This document shows positions 6,184 through 13,822 of a stretch of DNA of 15,319 nucleotides, piece by piece. The stretch is from Pseudomonadota bacterium (GTDB lineage: Bacteria; Desulfobacterota; Desulfovibrionia; Desulfovibrionales; Desulfovibrionaceae), in assembly GCA_023417745.1 (NCBI GenBank), contig JAEZEM010000275.1, forward strand, positions 1-15,319, in the 5' to 3' direction. The notes beneath the pieces are model-generated. The model was given only the letters and a program-made list of their open reading frames with translations. It ran no database searches and had not been told where the DNA came from. Every line of letters begins with the position of its first letter. The stretch's first letter is position 1. The translations under genes were made by a program, and so were the position numbers.

Positions 6184-6202
6184 CCTGGTCTTTCGAACCA
6201 GG
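6184..6202 (+). repeat. Short inverted repeat upstream of the histidine kinase
   Basis: CCTGGT (6184-6189) and ACCAGG (6197-6202) flank a 7-nt spacer 18 nt before the kinase ATG. It is a possible operator or leader hairpin. The start codon itself has only a poor Shine-Dalgarno (GAAGCG). Confidence 0.35.
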
Positions 6203-6220
6203 ATGGTATAGATTGAAGCG

Positions 6221-7849
6221 ATGTGGGATCCTGTCGCCGCCCGGGCTGATCCGGCGCTATTCGGGGCTATGGCCGATGCTTCTGCGGACCTCTTTTTCTA
6301 CAAGGACGCCGGGCTGGTCTACCGTTACGTCAATCGTGCGTTTTGTGAGCTCTTCGGCATTGATTCCGACGAGATGTTGGGCCGCACGGACGAGGAGGCC
6401 TTTCCCTTGTCGAGCGCCCGGCGGCATCGACAGGCCGATATGGCTGTACTAGCCTCCCGTCGTTCCCAGACCTTCGAATATGTTGTTGAGCACGGCGACC
6501 GCTCGGTTTGGCTCCAAGTGCTCAAGACGCCGGTTCTGGGCGCGGACGGCTCCGTAAACGGGATTTTTTGCGTCGCTCGCAACATCACCGCCATCAAGAC
6601 CGCCCAAGACCAAAGCCGTCGCACCGTGGCCGTGCTGGAGCGCGACGCCATCGACCGTGAAGAGGAGCTTCGCCGGACCAACGAGGAACTCCGCCGCCAG
6701 GCCGCCGAGCGCCTTAGGGCCGAGAAAGCTCTGGAAGAATCCCACAAAAGCCTTAACTGCATCTTTGAAAACAGCCCCATCGGCATCGCCTTTGTCACGG
6801 GTCGCATCGTGCGCCGGGCCAACCCCCGGTTCCACCAACTCTATGCTCTGGAACCCGGACAGGTGATCGGGTTGCCGACCGCAGCTTTTTATCCCGATGC
6901 CGAATCCTTCGAGGCCTTTGGCCGGGAGTGCTATCCGGCGCTTGGGCGGGGAGAGCGGGTGGATGTGGTGCGCGTGATGCGACGTCACGACGGCACGGAA
7001 TTCTGGTGCCGCATCATCGGCCAGGTCCTTGATGCCGCCCGGCCCCAGGACGGTTCCATCTGGCTTATGGAGGACGTCACCGAACGCCGCCTGGCCGAGG
7101 AGGCGACCCTGGCTGCCGAGCGCCTCAAGCGGGAATTCATGGACAACATGTCCCACGAAATTCGCACGCCCCTAAACGGCATCCTGGGCATGGCCGAGGT
7201 GCTGTCGGCCTCCCTGACCGACCCGCAACAACGGGAGTTGCTCGAAACCCTGAAGGAATCCGGTTACTCCCTGGCGGCATTGTTGGAAAACATCCTGGAT
7301 TTCGCCCGATTGGACGCCGGAGACGTGACCAGTCGACGCGCGGCGTTCTCCCTGGGCAACCTGATCGATGGCGTGGCGGCCTCCTTTGCCGGCGCGGCCA
7401 TGCAAAAAGGCCTGCACCTGGCGTGGCGGGTGGAGGCCTCCGTGCCGGCGCTGGTGGTCGGCGACGGCGGCGGCTTGCGCCAGATTCTGGCCGCTCTGGT
7501 CAGCAACGCGGTCAAGTTCACCGACCTCGGGACCATCGACATCGTGGCCGAGGCCCTGTCTTCCCAAGCCACGACCCGGGACGGCAAGGCGACGGTCCTG
7601 GTGAGCCTGGCCGTGCACGATGCCGGCATCGGCCTGGCCCCCGACCAGATCGAATCCATCTTCGAACCTTTCCGTCAGGTGGACGGCAGCAAGACCAGAC
7701 GCCATGGCGGCGCGGGCCTGGGGCTGGCCATCGCCAGCAAGTTGGCCGCCGCCATGGGCGGAGCGCTCTCCGTGGAAAGCGCTCCCGGGCAGGGCAGCGT
7801 TTTTCGGTTCACCGCGCCCTTCGAAATCGTTGCGGCTTCCGATTCCTGA
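6221..7849 (+). CDS. PAS-PAS sensor histidine kinase, soluble
   Basis: 542 aa with no transmembrane segment or signal peptide, so probably a cytoplasmic sensor. The order is PAS 1 (about residues 8-125, DLFFYKDAGLVYRYVNRAF), an Arg/Glu-rich coiled coil (about 130-175), PAS 2 (about 178-295), HisKA with H312 in MSHEIRTPLNG, and HATPase_c with the N box around N429 (SNAVKFT), G1 DAGIGL, F box IFEPFRQVD and G2 GGAGLGLAI. All catalytic boxes are intact. It ends soon after the ATPase domain with no receiver domain. No response regulator gene is adjacent, so it is an orphan kinase; its partner and signal are unknown. An in-frame stop at 6209-6211 limits the start; ATG 6221 is the first available, with M17 an alternative. 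Confidence 0.92.
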   Translation: MWDPVAARADPALFGAMADASADLFFYKDAGLVYRYVNRAFCELFGIDSDEMLGRTDEEAFPLSSARRHRQADMAVLASRRSQTFEYVVEHGDRSVWLQVLKTPVLGADGSVNGIFCVARNITAIKTAQDQSRRTVAVLERDAIDREEELRRTNEELRRQAAERLRAEKALEESHKSLNCIFENSPIGIAFVTGRIVRRANPRFHQLYALEPGQVIGLPTAAFYPDAESFEAFGRECYPALGRGERVDVVRVMRRHDGTEFWCRIIGQVLDAARPQDGSIWLMEDVTERRLAEEATLAAERLKREFMDNMSHEIRTPLNGILGMAEVLSASLTDPQQRELLETLKESGYSLAALLENILDFARLDAGDVTSRRAAFSLGNLIDGVAASFAGAAMQKGLHLAWRVEASVPALVVGDGGGLRQILAALVSNAVKFTDLGTIDIVAEALSSQATTRDGKATVLVSLAVHDAGIGLAPDQIESIFEPFRQVDGSKTRRHGGAGLGLAIASKLAAAMGGALSVESAPGQGSVFRFTAPFEIVAASDS

Positions 7850-7882
7850 CCGCCTCCGCCATCTCCCTATTGCATGACGACT

Positions 7883-7912
7883 GACCGATGCCGCCTGTCC
7901 GGCGGATCGGTC
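7883..7912. terminator. Hairpin between convergent kinase and SRAP genes
   Basis: GACCGAT (7883-7889) pairs with ATCGGTC (7906-7912), and CCGCC (7891-7895) pairs with GGCGG (7901-7905), with one bulged G at 7890. It lies between two gene ends, the usual place for a shared terminator, but the T-rich tract is poor (TGTCTCCTTT on the plus strand). Confidence 0.5.
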
Positions 7913-7921
7913 GTGTCTCCT

Positions 7922-8566
7922 TTACAGGACGAGTTGGCTGGGCTGCCCCGGGCCGGCGCTGGCGACGAGTCCCGGCGGCGGCTCCAGGGCGAGCAGGGGG
8001 GCGACGTCGGCCGGGGCCGAGCGGGCCGGGGCGAGCCAGTCGGCCATGGCTGCCGGCGGGACAATGAGCGGCATGCGGTCGTGCACCGAGGCAGCCGCGC
8101 CGACGGCCGGCCGGGTGAGAATGGCGACGGTATCCTTGACCTCGCCGGCGGCGGTGACGGCCCGCTCGTAGATCGCGCCCAGGGCCAGCACTGGCCGCCC
8201 CGGAATGCTCAGGAAAAATCGGGTCTTGCGTCCTCCGGCGTCGCCGCGCCATTCGAAATAGCCGCTGGCTGGGACCAGACAGCGACGGTAGCGGGCGGCG
8301 GCGCGAAACGACGGCAAGGTCAAGGCCGTCTCGCTGCGGGCGTTGATCATGGGCCGGGAGCTGGCCGCATCGGCCAGGAAAACCGGCACGAATCCCCACC
8401 GAAAAAGCCCGGCCATGCGCCGGCCCGATTCCCGGGACGTGAACACGGCCTCAATGAGCTGGGCCGGAAAAATTTCCGGCCGTGGCGGGACCTCGGGCAG
8501 GTCCGGCACGCCCATGGCCTCAGCCACGAGCCGGCGCGGCACGGCCAGGGCGAATCGTCCGCACAT
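7922..8566 (-). CDS. SRAP-domain abasic-site DNA-protein crosslinking protein (YedK/HMCES family)
   Basis: 214 aa, the usual length for bacterial SRAP proteins. It begins MCGRF, so the catalytic Cys2 is exposed once Met1 is removed. Other active-site residues sit where the family has them: N75 in INARSET, E105 in SGYFEW and H162 in VHDRMP. The known role is to form a thiazolidine crosslink with abasic sites in single-stranded DNA and so shield them from cleavage. A good ribosome-binding site, GGAGGAAA, precedes the ATG, which the need for Cys2 also fixes. No repair gene is adjacent, and it appears to be a single-gene unit converging on the histidine kinase. Confidence 0.93.
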   Translation of the reverse strand: MCGRFALAVPRRLVAEAMGVPDLPEVPPRPEIFPAQLIEAVFTSRESGRRMAGLFRWGFVPVFLADAASSRPMINARSETALTLPSFRAAARYRRCLVPASGYFEWRGDAGGRKTRFFLSIPGRPVLALGAIYERAVTAAGEVKDTVAILTRPAVGAAASVHDRMPLIVPPAAMADWLAPARSAPADVAPLLALEPPPGLVASAGPGQPSQLVL

Positions 8567-8643
8567 GGGGTTTCCTCCGCTTTGGGTCCGGGTTTTGCTA
8601 GGCCTGGGGGCAAAGTGGACCCCAACGCCAGGAAATACGGCTG

Positions 8644-8751
8644 ATGTTTAAAAAAGCTTGTTATCTCAAAGGGAAAATGACCTGGGAGTGTGTCCGGTGT
8701 TGCCGTAGAGCAGCTTATGTTGCTGCATTTCTAACAAAGTCAAACCCATGA
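8644..8751 (+). CDS. Putative 35-aa Cys-rich small protein, coupled to the HD-GYP gene
   Basis: A small ORF in what would otherwise be intergenic DNA. The ATG has AGGAA 9 nt upstream. The product has a Lys-rich N-terminus, then C6 and WECVRCC (C16, C19, C20). Its TGA overlaps the HD-GYP ATG (ATGA at 8748-8751), and that gene has no Shine-Dalgarno of its own, which is what translational coupling predicts. It may be a true small protein, possibly metal-binding, or just a leader peptide used for coupling. Without conservation data it remains tentative. Confidence 0.42.
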   Translation: MFKKACYLKGKMTWECVRCCRRAAYVAAFLTKSNP

Positions 8752-9740
8752 TGTCGCCGCCTCCACCCCCGCCTTACAGTGAGCCGGACTGCGAATACCA
8801 GCCCATTCCCGTGGGCCATCTTTTCCCCCATGCGCCGGGGGATTTCCAGGTCTTTTTGCGCCATGGCGACAATCATACCCTGTTTTCCAGGGTAGGCGAG
8901 GCGGTCACCGGGCTTCGCCGCGAGATGCTCACCGATTACGGCGTGCGCACGGTCTACATCCACCGCGACGAGCGCGAGCGCTACCGGGGTTACATGCGCC
9001 GCCATCTGCCCGGGGCGCTTCTGGGGCCGCATCTGCCCACCGCCGAGAAAGCCGCCGTTTTCTATCACAACTGCTGCGACATCGTACGCGATCTCATCCG
9101 CGAGCGCCTGCCCCAGGCCGCTTCCGACGTTCATGGCCGGCTGTTTGTCGGCTATGCCCGGGACAGCGTGGCTTTCCTGTGCTCCGAGGCGGGCCTGGCC
9201 CGCATGGGGGCGCTGATGGCCCATGACTACGATGTCTACAGCCACGGTGTGCACGTCTTTGTGTACACCGTATATCTGCTGCGTTCGCTGGGCCTGCCTC
9301 AGGGGAGCATTGTCCAGGCCGGGCTGGGGGCGCTGCTTCACGACGCCGGCAAGGAAGCCGTGGATGCGGCCATTTTGACCAAGCCGGGTCGGCTTTCCCG
9401 GGAGGAGTTCGACGTCGTGCGCGAGCATCCGGTCCTTGGGGCGCGGCTTTGCCGTGGTCTTGGGCTGTCGCGTCTGGCTCAGGAGTGCATCCTTATGCAC
9501 CACGAAAAGCTCGACGGCCGGGGCTATCCGGCCGGGCTCTCCGGCGAGGCCATTCCGGTGCACGCCCGGGCCGTGTCCCTGGCCGACGTCTACGACGCTC
9601 TGACCTCCCGGCGTTGTTACGCCGACGCAGTCACGCCCTTCGAGGCCTTGCACATCATGCGCCACGAGATGGCCGGTTCTTTCGATCTCGAACTCTACAA
9701 GCGCTTTGTCATGCTGCTCAGCGGCGCGGCTCTGGTGTGA
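8748..9740 (+). CDS. HD-GYP domain protein, probable cyclic-di-GMP phosphodiesterase
   Basis: 330 aa. A proline-rich start leads into an N-terminal domain (about residues 20-90) of the type often found before HD-GYP, then a helical linker and the HD-GYP domain (about 155-320). Metal and catalytic motifs are present: H166 (SHGVHV), HD at 198-199 with K202 (HDAGK), H227 (REHPVLG), HH at 251-252, DGRGYP with GYP at 259-261, and D280 (SLADVYDALTS). This supports hydrolysis of c-di-GMP. There is no receiver domain or membrane segment. The ATG is preceded by CTAACAAAGTC, with no Shine-Dalgarno, and overlaps the stop of a small upstream ORF; M2 at 8751 is an alternative. Confidence 0.92.
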   Translation: MMSPPPPPPYSEPDCEYQPIPVGHLFPHAPGDFQVFLRHGDNHTLFSRVGEAVTGLRREMLTDYGVRTVYIHRDERERYRGYMRRHLPGALLGPHLPTAEKAAVFYHNCCDIVRDLIRERLPQAASDVHGRLFVGYARDSVAFLCSEAGLARMGALMAHDYDVYSHGVHVFVYTVYLLRSLGLPQGSIVQAGLGALLHDAGKEAVDAAILTKPGRLSREEFDVVREHPVLGARLCRGLGLSRLAQECILMHHEKLDGRGYPAGLSGEAIPVHARAVSLADVYDALTSRRCYADAVTPFEALHIMRHEMAGSFDLELYKRFVMLLSGAALV

Positions 9741-9844
9741 CGCTTGTGTCCGGCCCAAGACCCCGTTAGCGTCCAGAGTCCTTGCCGGGATTGGTTTACG
9801 GCGCTCTTGGCGATTGAACAACGTCGGGCGGGACTCAACTGCAA

Positions 9845-9856
9845 CGACAGCTGTCG
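9845..9856. promoter_or_regulatory. 12-bp perfect palindrome before the potassium channel gene
   Basis: CGACAGCTGTCG is self-complementary and ends immediately before the AAAAGGAG of the channel gene. It could be an operator for a dimeric repressor. It is short enough to arise by chance in GC-rich DNA. Confidence 0.3.
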
Positions 9857-9871
9857 GAAAAGGAGCGTTCC

Positions 9872-10600
9872 ATGCCCACCGTCACGCCCCACATCGCCAC
9901 GGTGTTGCCCACCACGGGCAAACAGTTCCACTGGCTGGTTGGCGTCTTGCTGCTGCAGCTTGTGGCTTCGCCGTTTCTGGTCGGCAGGCCGGCGTTAATC
10001 ATTCAGGATCTGCTTTTTCTGGGCATCCTGCTGGCGGCCCTGCGGGTAGCCCGCAAGTCGCGGCTGCACCGCGTCAACTGCGTGCTGGCCGGGTTGTGCG
10101 GCGTGGCCGTCATCTTGAAGTACAGCCTGTCGGCAGACTGGTATCTTGATGTGGCGGTGAGTCTTATCGGCGCGACGGTCATCTTGCTGACCACCGTGGA
10201 AATGATCGACTATCTGTCGCGACAGCGCCGGGTGGATCTTGATACCGTGCTGGGCGGGCTATGCGTCTATCTTTTTTTGGGCACGATGTGGTTTTCGCTC
10301 TATGCCCTGCTTGGCCAATTCGACCCGACCTCCTTCGATTTTACGGTCCACGGTCGGGATCTGCCCGAGCACAAGCGGGAGAGCCTGCTGTTTTTTTTCA
10401 GCTATGTGACGCTTCTCACCACGGGCTACGGCGACATAATTCCCCTTTCCCCCCTGGCCCGTACCCTGGCCGTGCTCGAAGGGCTTCTGGGCCAGTTCTA
10501 TCTGGTCTTTTTCATGGCCCGGCTGGTGGGGCTGCATGTGGCCGAAAAGGGCGGGGCGGCTCCCTCTCCGGCCCATTCGGAGGACGACAAAGACCGTTGA
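9872..10600 (+). CDS. Potassium channel family protein (TTGYGD pore)
   Basis: 242-aa inner-membrane protein. Hydrophobic segments lie near residues 20-37, 43-58, 69-84, 91-112, 126-148 and 200-221, with the pore helix and selectivity filter TTGYGD at 183-188 between the last two. The filter is the K+ channel signature. The preceding helices do not show the repeated Arg of a voltage sensor. There is no RCK/TrkA-N regulatory domain; the C-terminus is a short charged tail. AAGGAG 6 nt upstream of ATG supports the start. The gene stands alone, converging on the nucleoside transporter, and lies 131 bp after the HD-GYP gene with no terminator seen between. Confidence 0.9.
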   Translation: MPTVTPHIATVLPTTGKQFHWLVGVLLLQLVASPFLVGRPALIIQDLLFLGILLAALRVARKSRLHRVNCVLAGLCGVAVILKYSLSADWYLDVAVSLIGATVILLTTVEMIDYLSRQRRVDLDTVLGGLCVYLFLGTMWFSLYALLGQFDPTSFDFTVHGRDLPEHKRESLLFFFSYVTLLTTGYGDIIPLSPLARTLAVLEGLLGQFYLVFFMARLVGLHVAEKGGAAPSPAHSEDDKDR

Positions 10601-10616
10601 TGCCCGCCGCCGCGTC

Positions 10617-10637
10617 CCTCGCGAGGACTGACCGGTC
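10617..10637. repeat. Two short palindromes between convergent genes
   Basis: CCTCGCGAGG (10617-10626) and GACCGGTC (10630-10637) fill most of the 37-nt gap between the channel and transporter gene ends. They may form small hairpins that aid termination; no T-run follows. Confidence 0.3.
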
Positions 10638-11882
10638 CTAGAACGACGCCAGAATCCCCACCACCGCGCCGGTCGACAGCGAGGCCAGGACCCCGCCAAC
10701 AAGCGCCCGGCCGCCCAGGGCCGTGATCTCGGCCTTGCGCGACGGGCAAATCGCCGTCAGGCCGGCCAGCAAAATCCCCACCGAACCGCAATTGGCGAAG
10801 CTGCACATGGCATAGGTCAGGATGAGCCGGGCATGTTCGGACAGCGCCTGGGGCGGCAGCTTGGCCATGTCGATGAAAGCAATAAATTCGTTGAGCACGA
10901 TTTTGGTGCCCAGAAGCGAGCCGGCCGTGGCTGCCTCGGCCCAGGGCACGCCGATGAGCCAGGCGGCCGGAGCCATGACCAGGCCAAGCATCCGCTCCAG
11001 GGTGAGCGGCGCGCCGGCCGCGTCAGGCAGCGCGCCGAGCAGGATGTTGGCCAGCTTCACCAGGGCCACGAAGACCAGCAGCGTGGCGATGATGCTCCAA
11101 AAAAGCTTGAGTCCGTCGGCCGTGCCCGAAACCACGGCGTCCATGCTGCCCGAGGCCGGGGACTGGGGAATCGTGCGGCCAAGGGTCGGTTCCTGGGTTT
11201 CCGGCAGCATCAGCCCGGCGATGAGCAGGGCCGCCGGGGCGTGGATGACCGAGGCGGTGAGGATATGCCCCAGGGCGTCGGGGATGATGCCTTTTAAAAC
11301 CGTGGCGTAGAGCATGAGCATGGTGCCGGCGATGCAGGACATGCCCGTAGCCATCATGGCGAAGAGTTCGCTGCGGGTGATGCGCTCCATGTAGGGGCGG
11401 ATGAGAAGCGGCGCTTCGATCATGCCAAGGAAGATGCAGCCTCCGGCCCCGACGCCAAGCACGCCGCCGATGCCCATGGCCCGTTCGAGAATAAGCGAAA
11501 AGCCCCGCACCACATAGGGCAGGACACGCCAATAATAGAGCAGCGAGGCCAGGGCGGCGATGACGATGACCAGCGGCAAGGCCTGGAACCCCAGGATGAA
11601 GGCCGAGCCCGGATCGGTGACGGCGTAGGGGGCCGGACCGCCGCCGACGAAGCCGAAGACGAAGGCCGTGCCGGCGCGCGTGGCTTCGTCCATGGCCGCC
11701 ACCACGGCATTAAGGGCCATGAAGACGCCGCGCAAAAACGGGGCCTTGAGCATGAGCGCGGCCAGCACAAACTGCAGGGTCAGCCCGCCGACGCACATGC
11801 GCCAAGGGATGCGGCCCCGACGTTCGCTTAAAAGGCCGGCGACGAGCAAGATGGCGCAAAGGCCAAGCAAAGGCTGCAACAT
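10638..11882 (-). CDS. nupC: Concentrative nucleoside transporter, NupC/CNT family
   Basis: A 414-aa inner-membrane protein of the usual length for bacterial CNT transporters, which import nucleosides with H+ or Na+. Family signatures are present: GMIEAPLLIRPY with E156, GTKIVLNEFIAF with N331/E332, and the late SFANCGSVGI. Hydrophobic segments span the whole chain. The start has AGGAAA about 6 nt upstream. It begins 24 nt after the end of the TauE/SafE gene and is probably co-transcribed with it. Nothing nearby (no phosphorylase or deaminase gene) shows which nucleoside is used. Confidence 0.92.
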   Translation of the reverse strand: MLQPLLGLCAILLVAGLLSERRGRIPWRMCVGGLTLQFVLAALMLKAPFLRGVFMALNAVVAAMDEATRAGTAFVFGFVGGGPAPYAVTDPGSAFILGFQALPLVIVIAALASLLYYWRVLPYVVRGFSLILERAMGIGGVLGVGAGGCIFLGMIEAPLLIRPYMERITRSELFAMMATGMSCIAGTMLMLYATVLKGIIPDALGHILTASVIHAPAALLIAGLMLPETQEPTLGRTIPQSPASGSMDAVVSGTADGLKLFWSIIATLLVFVALVKLANILLGALPDAAGAPLTLERMLGLVMAPAAWLIGVPWAEAATAGSLLGTKIVLNEFIAFIDMAKLPPQALSEHARLILTYAMCSFANCGSVGILLAGLTAICPSRKAEITALGGRALVGGVLASLSTGAVVGILASF

Positions 11883-11906
11883 GGTGGTTTCCTGGAAAGC
11901 GGCGGT

Positions 11907-12710
11907 TTAAAACATGCTCCACAGCATTTTGGTGGCCGTGACGAGGAGGAAGAAGGCGAAGACGCGCTTGAGCGAGGGCACGGGGAGACTGTGGGCGAGC
12001 TTTGCCCCGTAAGGGGCCGTCAGGACGCTGACCGAGACGATGCCGAGCAGGGCCGGCAGGTTGATAAAGCCCAGGGACAAAGAGGGAACGCTGGCCACGC
12101 CGAGGCCGTTAATGACGTAGCCGAGGGTCCCGGCCAGGGCGATGGGAAAGCCGATGGCCGAGGCCGTGCCCACGGCCGTGTGCATGGCCATGTTGCACCA
12201 GACGAGAAAGGGCACCGACATGGTGCCCCCGCCGATGCCGACCAGGCTCGACACCAGGCCTATGACCGAACCCGCGCCGAACATGCCGCCCGCGCCGGGA
12301 GTCTGGCGATGGGCCTTGGGCTTGATGTTGAGCAGCATCTGCGTCGAGACGTAATACAGAAAGACCACGAAAAACCCTTTAAGAAACCCCGTGGAAAGCC
12401 TGGCAGCCAGGAAGGCCCCGGCGAAAGTGCCAATGAGGATGCCGGGAGCGATGGATTTGACGACGGCCCAGTCTACCGCGCCGCGCCGCTGGTGGGCCAC
12501 GGAACTGGAAACGGAGGTGAAGATGATGGAAGCCAGCGACGTCCCAAGCGCCATCTGCATGACGATTTCGTGGGGAAAACCCTGGGCGGTGAAAAAGAAG
12601 TACAAGGCCGGCACGACGACAATGCCGCCGCCGACGCCAAGCAAGCCGGCGATGATGCCGGCGGCGGCCCCAAAGACGAGATAACCCAGCAGAAACGACA
12701 GTGACGGCAT
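11907..12710 (-). CDS. TauE/SafE family membrane permease
   Basis: 267 aa, normal for the family, with about eight hydrophobic segments. Two repeated glycine-rich motifs are seen: GLLGVGGGIVVVPAL near residues 22-36 and SLVGIGGGTMSVPFL near the middle, the internal duplication typical of TauE/SafE (sulfite or organosulfonate exporters in characterised members). AAGGAG 7 nt before ATG fixes the start. It is the first gene of a probable two-gene unit with the nucleoside transporter. A sulfite or thiosulfate substrate would suit a sulfate reducer, but family members vary and this one is untested. Confidence 0.9.
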   Translation of the reverse strand: MPSLSFLLGYLVFGAAAGIIAGLLGVGGGIVVVPALYFFFTAQGFPHEIVMQMALGTSLASIIFTSVSSSVAHQRRGAVDWAVVKSIAPGILIGTFAGAFLAARLSTGFLKGFFVVFLYYVSTQMLLNIKPKAHRQTPGAGGMFGAGSVIGLVSSLVGIGGGTMSVPFLVWCNMAMHTAVGTASAIGFPIALAGTLGYVINGLGVASVPSLSLGFINLPALLGIVSVSVLTAPYGAKLAHSLPVPSLKRVFAFFLLVTATKMLWSMF

Positions 12711-12770
12711 GGCAGGCTCCTTGATGGCAGGAATAAGGGCTGCCTGTAACGGAATATGCCGTCATTGAAA

Positions 12771-12787
12771 AGCGCCCGCTGGGCGTT
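12771..12787 (-). terminator. Small hairpin with T-run on the leftward strand
   Basis: CGCCC (12773-12777) and GGGCG (12781-12785) with a 3-nt loop. Read leftward it is followed by C and then TTTT. It could be a second, weaker terminator after 12797-12829, or part of the TauE leader. Confidence 0.35.
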
Positions 12788-12796
12788 GGACAAGAG

Positions 12797-12829
12797 AAAA
12801 CCCCAGCCGCGACAGAATCGCGGCCGGGG
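12797..12829 (-). terminator. Leftward intrinsic terminator upstream of the TauE gene
   Basis: CCCCAGCCGCGA (12801-12812) and TCGCGGCCGGGG (12818-12829) form a 12-bp stem with one mismatch and a 5-nt loop. Read leftward it is followed by TTTTCTCTTG. It lies 183 nt past the 86-aa gene's stop and about 90 nt before the TauE start, so it either ends the 86-aa transcript or attenuates read-through into tauE-nupC. Confidence 0.7.
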
Positions 12830-13011
12830 AAAAGGCGAAGCGGCCCGGTTACGCCGCTTGTGGGCCTTGCATCCGGACCTTGGCTTGCCGGGAAATGCCG
12901 GGGAGCATTGGCCCGATTGCTTGGCCCGTGAACGCTTGCGCCGTCATCCGGAAGCAACGGCCGGCGTAAGCGCCGGGCGAAGCGAGGCGTGAACGCTTCG
13001 GGACGGCGGCT
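12830..13011 (-). other. Structured intergenic stretch, possible 3' UTR, small RNA or leader
   Basis: There is no convincing gene between 12711 and 13011. Two tandem hairpins follow the 86-aa gene: CGAAGCG/CGCTTCG (12978-12984/12994-13000) and CCGGCG/CGCCGG (12961-12966/12971-12976). CGTGAACGCTT occurs twice as a direct repeat (12928-12938, 12988-12998). A 32-codon leftward ORF (12849-12947) has no Shine-Dalgarno and is not called. The stretch ends at the terminator at 12797-12829. A dispersed chromosomal repeat is another reading. Confidence 0.35.
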
Positions 13012-13272
13012 TTAGGCGATGCCGTAGCCGCTGATGTGCTTCATGTATTCGTCGACCTCGTGGGCCAGATGATTGAACAGCTTATTGACGCCGTTGTCCG
13101 GCTCCGAGCCGATCTTGGCAAAGACGTTGCCGGCCTTGGCGTAGGCTTCCTCGAAAGCTTCGTCGCTCAGGCCAGACATTTCCTTGGCCTCTTCCTTGGT
13201 CAGATGACCGGTGTGGACGAAATAGGCGCAAACGACGGCGTTGACTTTCCGAATGGGTTCTTTCTTCGGCAT
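13012..13272 (-). CDS. Small 86-aa hypothetical protein
   Basis: Not recognised as a named family. The protein is acidic and predicted helical, with a short hydrophobic patch (NAVVCAYFVHTG, about 11-22) but no signal peptide or full membrane segment, so it is likely cytoplasmic. LTKEEAKEMSGLSDEAFEEAY in the middle looks like a helix-turn-helix-sized helical pair, but nothing specific supports DNA binding. AAGGAG about 8 nt before the ATG makes it a strong gene call despite its size. It stands alone between the trmO terminator and the structured stretch leading to tauE. A possible promoter (TTGCAT, 18 nt, TAGTTT on the minus strand) is weak. Confidence 0.75.
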   Translation of the reverse strand: MPKKEPIRKVNAVVCAYFVHTGHLTKEEAKEMSGLSDEAFEEAYAKAGNVFAKIGSEPDNGVNKLFNHLAHEVDEYMKHISGYGIA

Positions 13273-13328
13273 GGGCGGACTCCTTGTGAAAACTGGCGTA
13301 AAGTTATGCGGGCGAAACTACGGCATTT

Positions 13329-13355
13329 GCGCCAGGGAATGCAAGGCCCTGACGC
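13329..13355. repeat. 9-bp inverted repeat beside a poly-A/T run
   Basis: GCGCCAGGG (13329-13337) and CCCTGACGC (13347-13355) pair with one G-T wobble around a 9-nt loop. Eight A follow on the plus strand, so in the leftward direction the T-run comes before the hairpin, the wrong order for a terminator. It may be a leader hairpin of the 86-aa gene. Confidence 0.45.
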
Positions 13356-13389
13356 AAAAAAAAGCCTGGGATCGCCGCAGGGTCGCGGC
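13356..13389 (-). terminator. Probable terminator of the thiL-eamA-trmO series
   Basis: Directly after the TrmO stop, reading leftward, are GCCGC/GCGGC and CCTG/CAGG short stems and then eight T (complement of 13356-13363). The stems are short, but the T8 run placed just after the last gene favours termination here. Confidence 0.5.
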
Positions 13390-13797
13390 CTAGCTCCCCT
13401 GGCCCCGGTCGGCCAGGGGCTTGATGTCGACCACGGGGGTGCCGTCCAGAGCCTCCAGGGCGTCGATGGAAAGCACGTTGCCCTCGACGGCGGTCAGGCG
13501 CACCTGATGCAAGCCGATGGGGTTGGGGCGGGCCGGGGAGCGGGTGGAAAAGACGCCGGTCAGGGGCCGGGAGCGGTCGCCGCGAGGATGCACGGCCTGA
13601 CAGGAGCGGTCGGCCTGGTGGAGCCAGGTGAAAAGCAGGATCTCCTGGCCCGGGGCCAGATCCTTGGCCGCCTCGGCGTAGGACGGGTCCAGGACAACCG
13701 TGGCCGGGGGGGCGTTTTCCGTTTCGAATTTGGGGGCGGTCGCCTTGTCGGTCAGTACGGAACGCACGATGCCGACGGCGCGAAGGGCCATGTCCAT
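13390..13797 (-). CDS. trmO: TrmO/TsaA-family tRNA (N6-threonylcarbamoyladenosine-37-N6) methyltransferase
   Basis: 135 aa, covering the TsaA/YaeB beta-barrel domain and shorter than E. coli TrmO, which has an extra C-terminal part. Family motifs are VGIVRS at the start, HPRGD, the signature STRSPARPNPIGL near residues 84-96, and DIKP near 124. Characterised members methylate t6A37 of threonine tRNA using SAM. AAAGGAGG 6 nt upstream fixes the start at 13797; a longer frame reaching 14094 overlaps the transporter gene and lacks support. It lies 25 nt after the EamA gene and is the last of a three-gene leftward series. Many short TsaA-domain proteins are untested, so the tRNA role is inferred. 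Confidence 0.82.
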   Translation of the reverse strand: MDMALRAVGIVRSVLTDKATAPKFETENAPPATVVLDPSYAEAAKDLAPGQEILLFTWLHQADRSCQAVHPRGDRSRPLTGVFSTRSPARPNPIGLHQVRLTAVEGNVLSIDALEALDGTPVVDIKPLADRGQGS

Positions 13798-13822
13798 CTC
13801 AAGCCTCCTTTGTCCTGTGGCC

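Noticed and set aside
8567..8747. Sigma-54 or sigma-28 promoter before the HD-GYP gene
   Set aside because: No sequence with acceptable -24/-12 or TAAA/GCCGATAA elements and spacing was found.
11991..12704. 237-codon plus-strand open frame opposite the TauE/SafE gene
   Set aside because: Antisense shadow; the product is Gly/Asp/His-rich with no domain, while the minus strand has a clear membrane protein with a ribosome-binding site.
12849..12947. 32-codon leftward small ORF before the tauE terminator
   Set aside because: No Shine-Dalgarno and overlaps GC-rich structured DNA; not supportable as a gene without conservation data.
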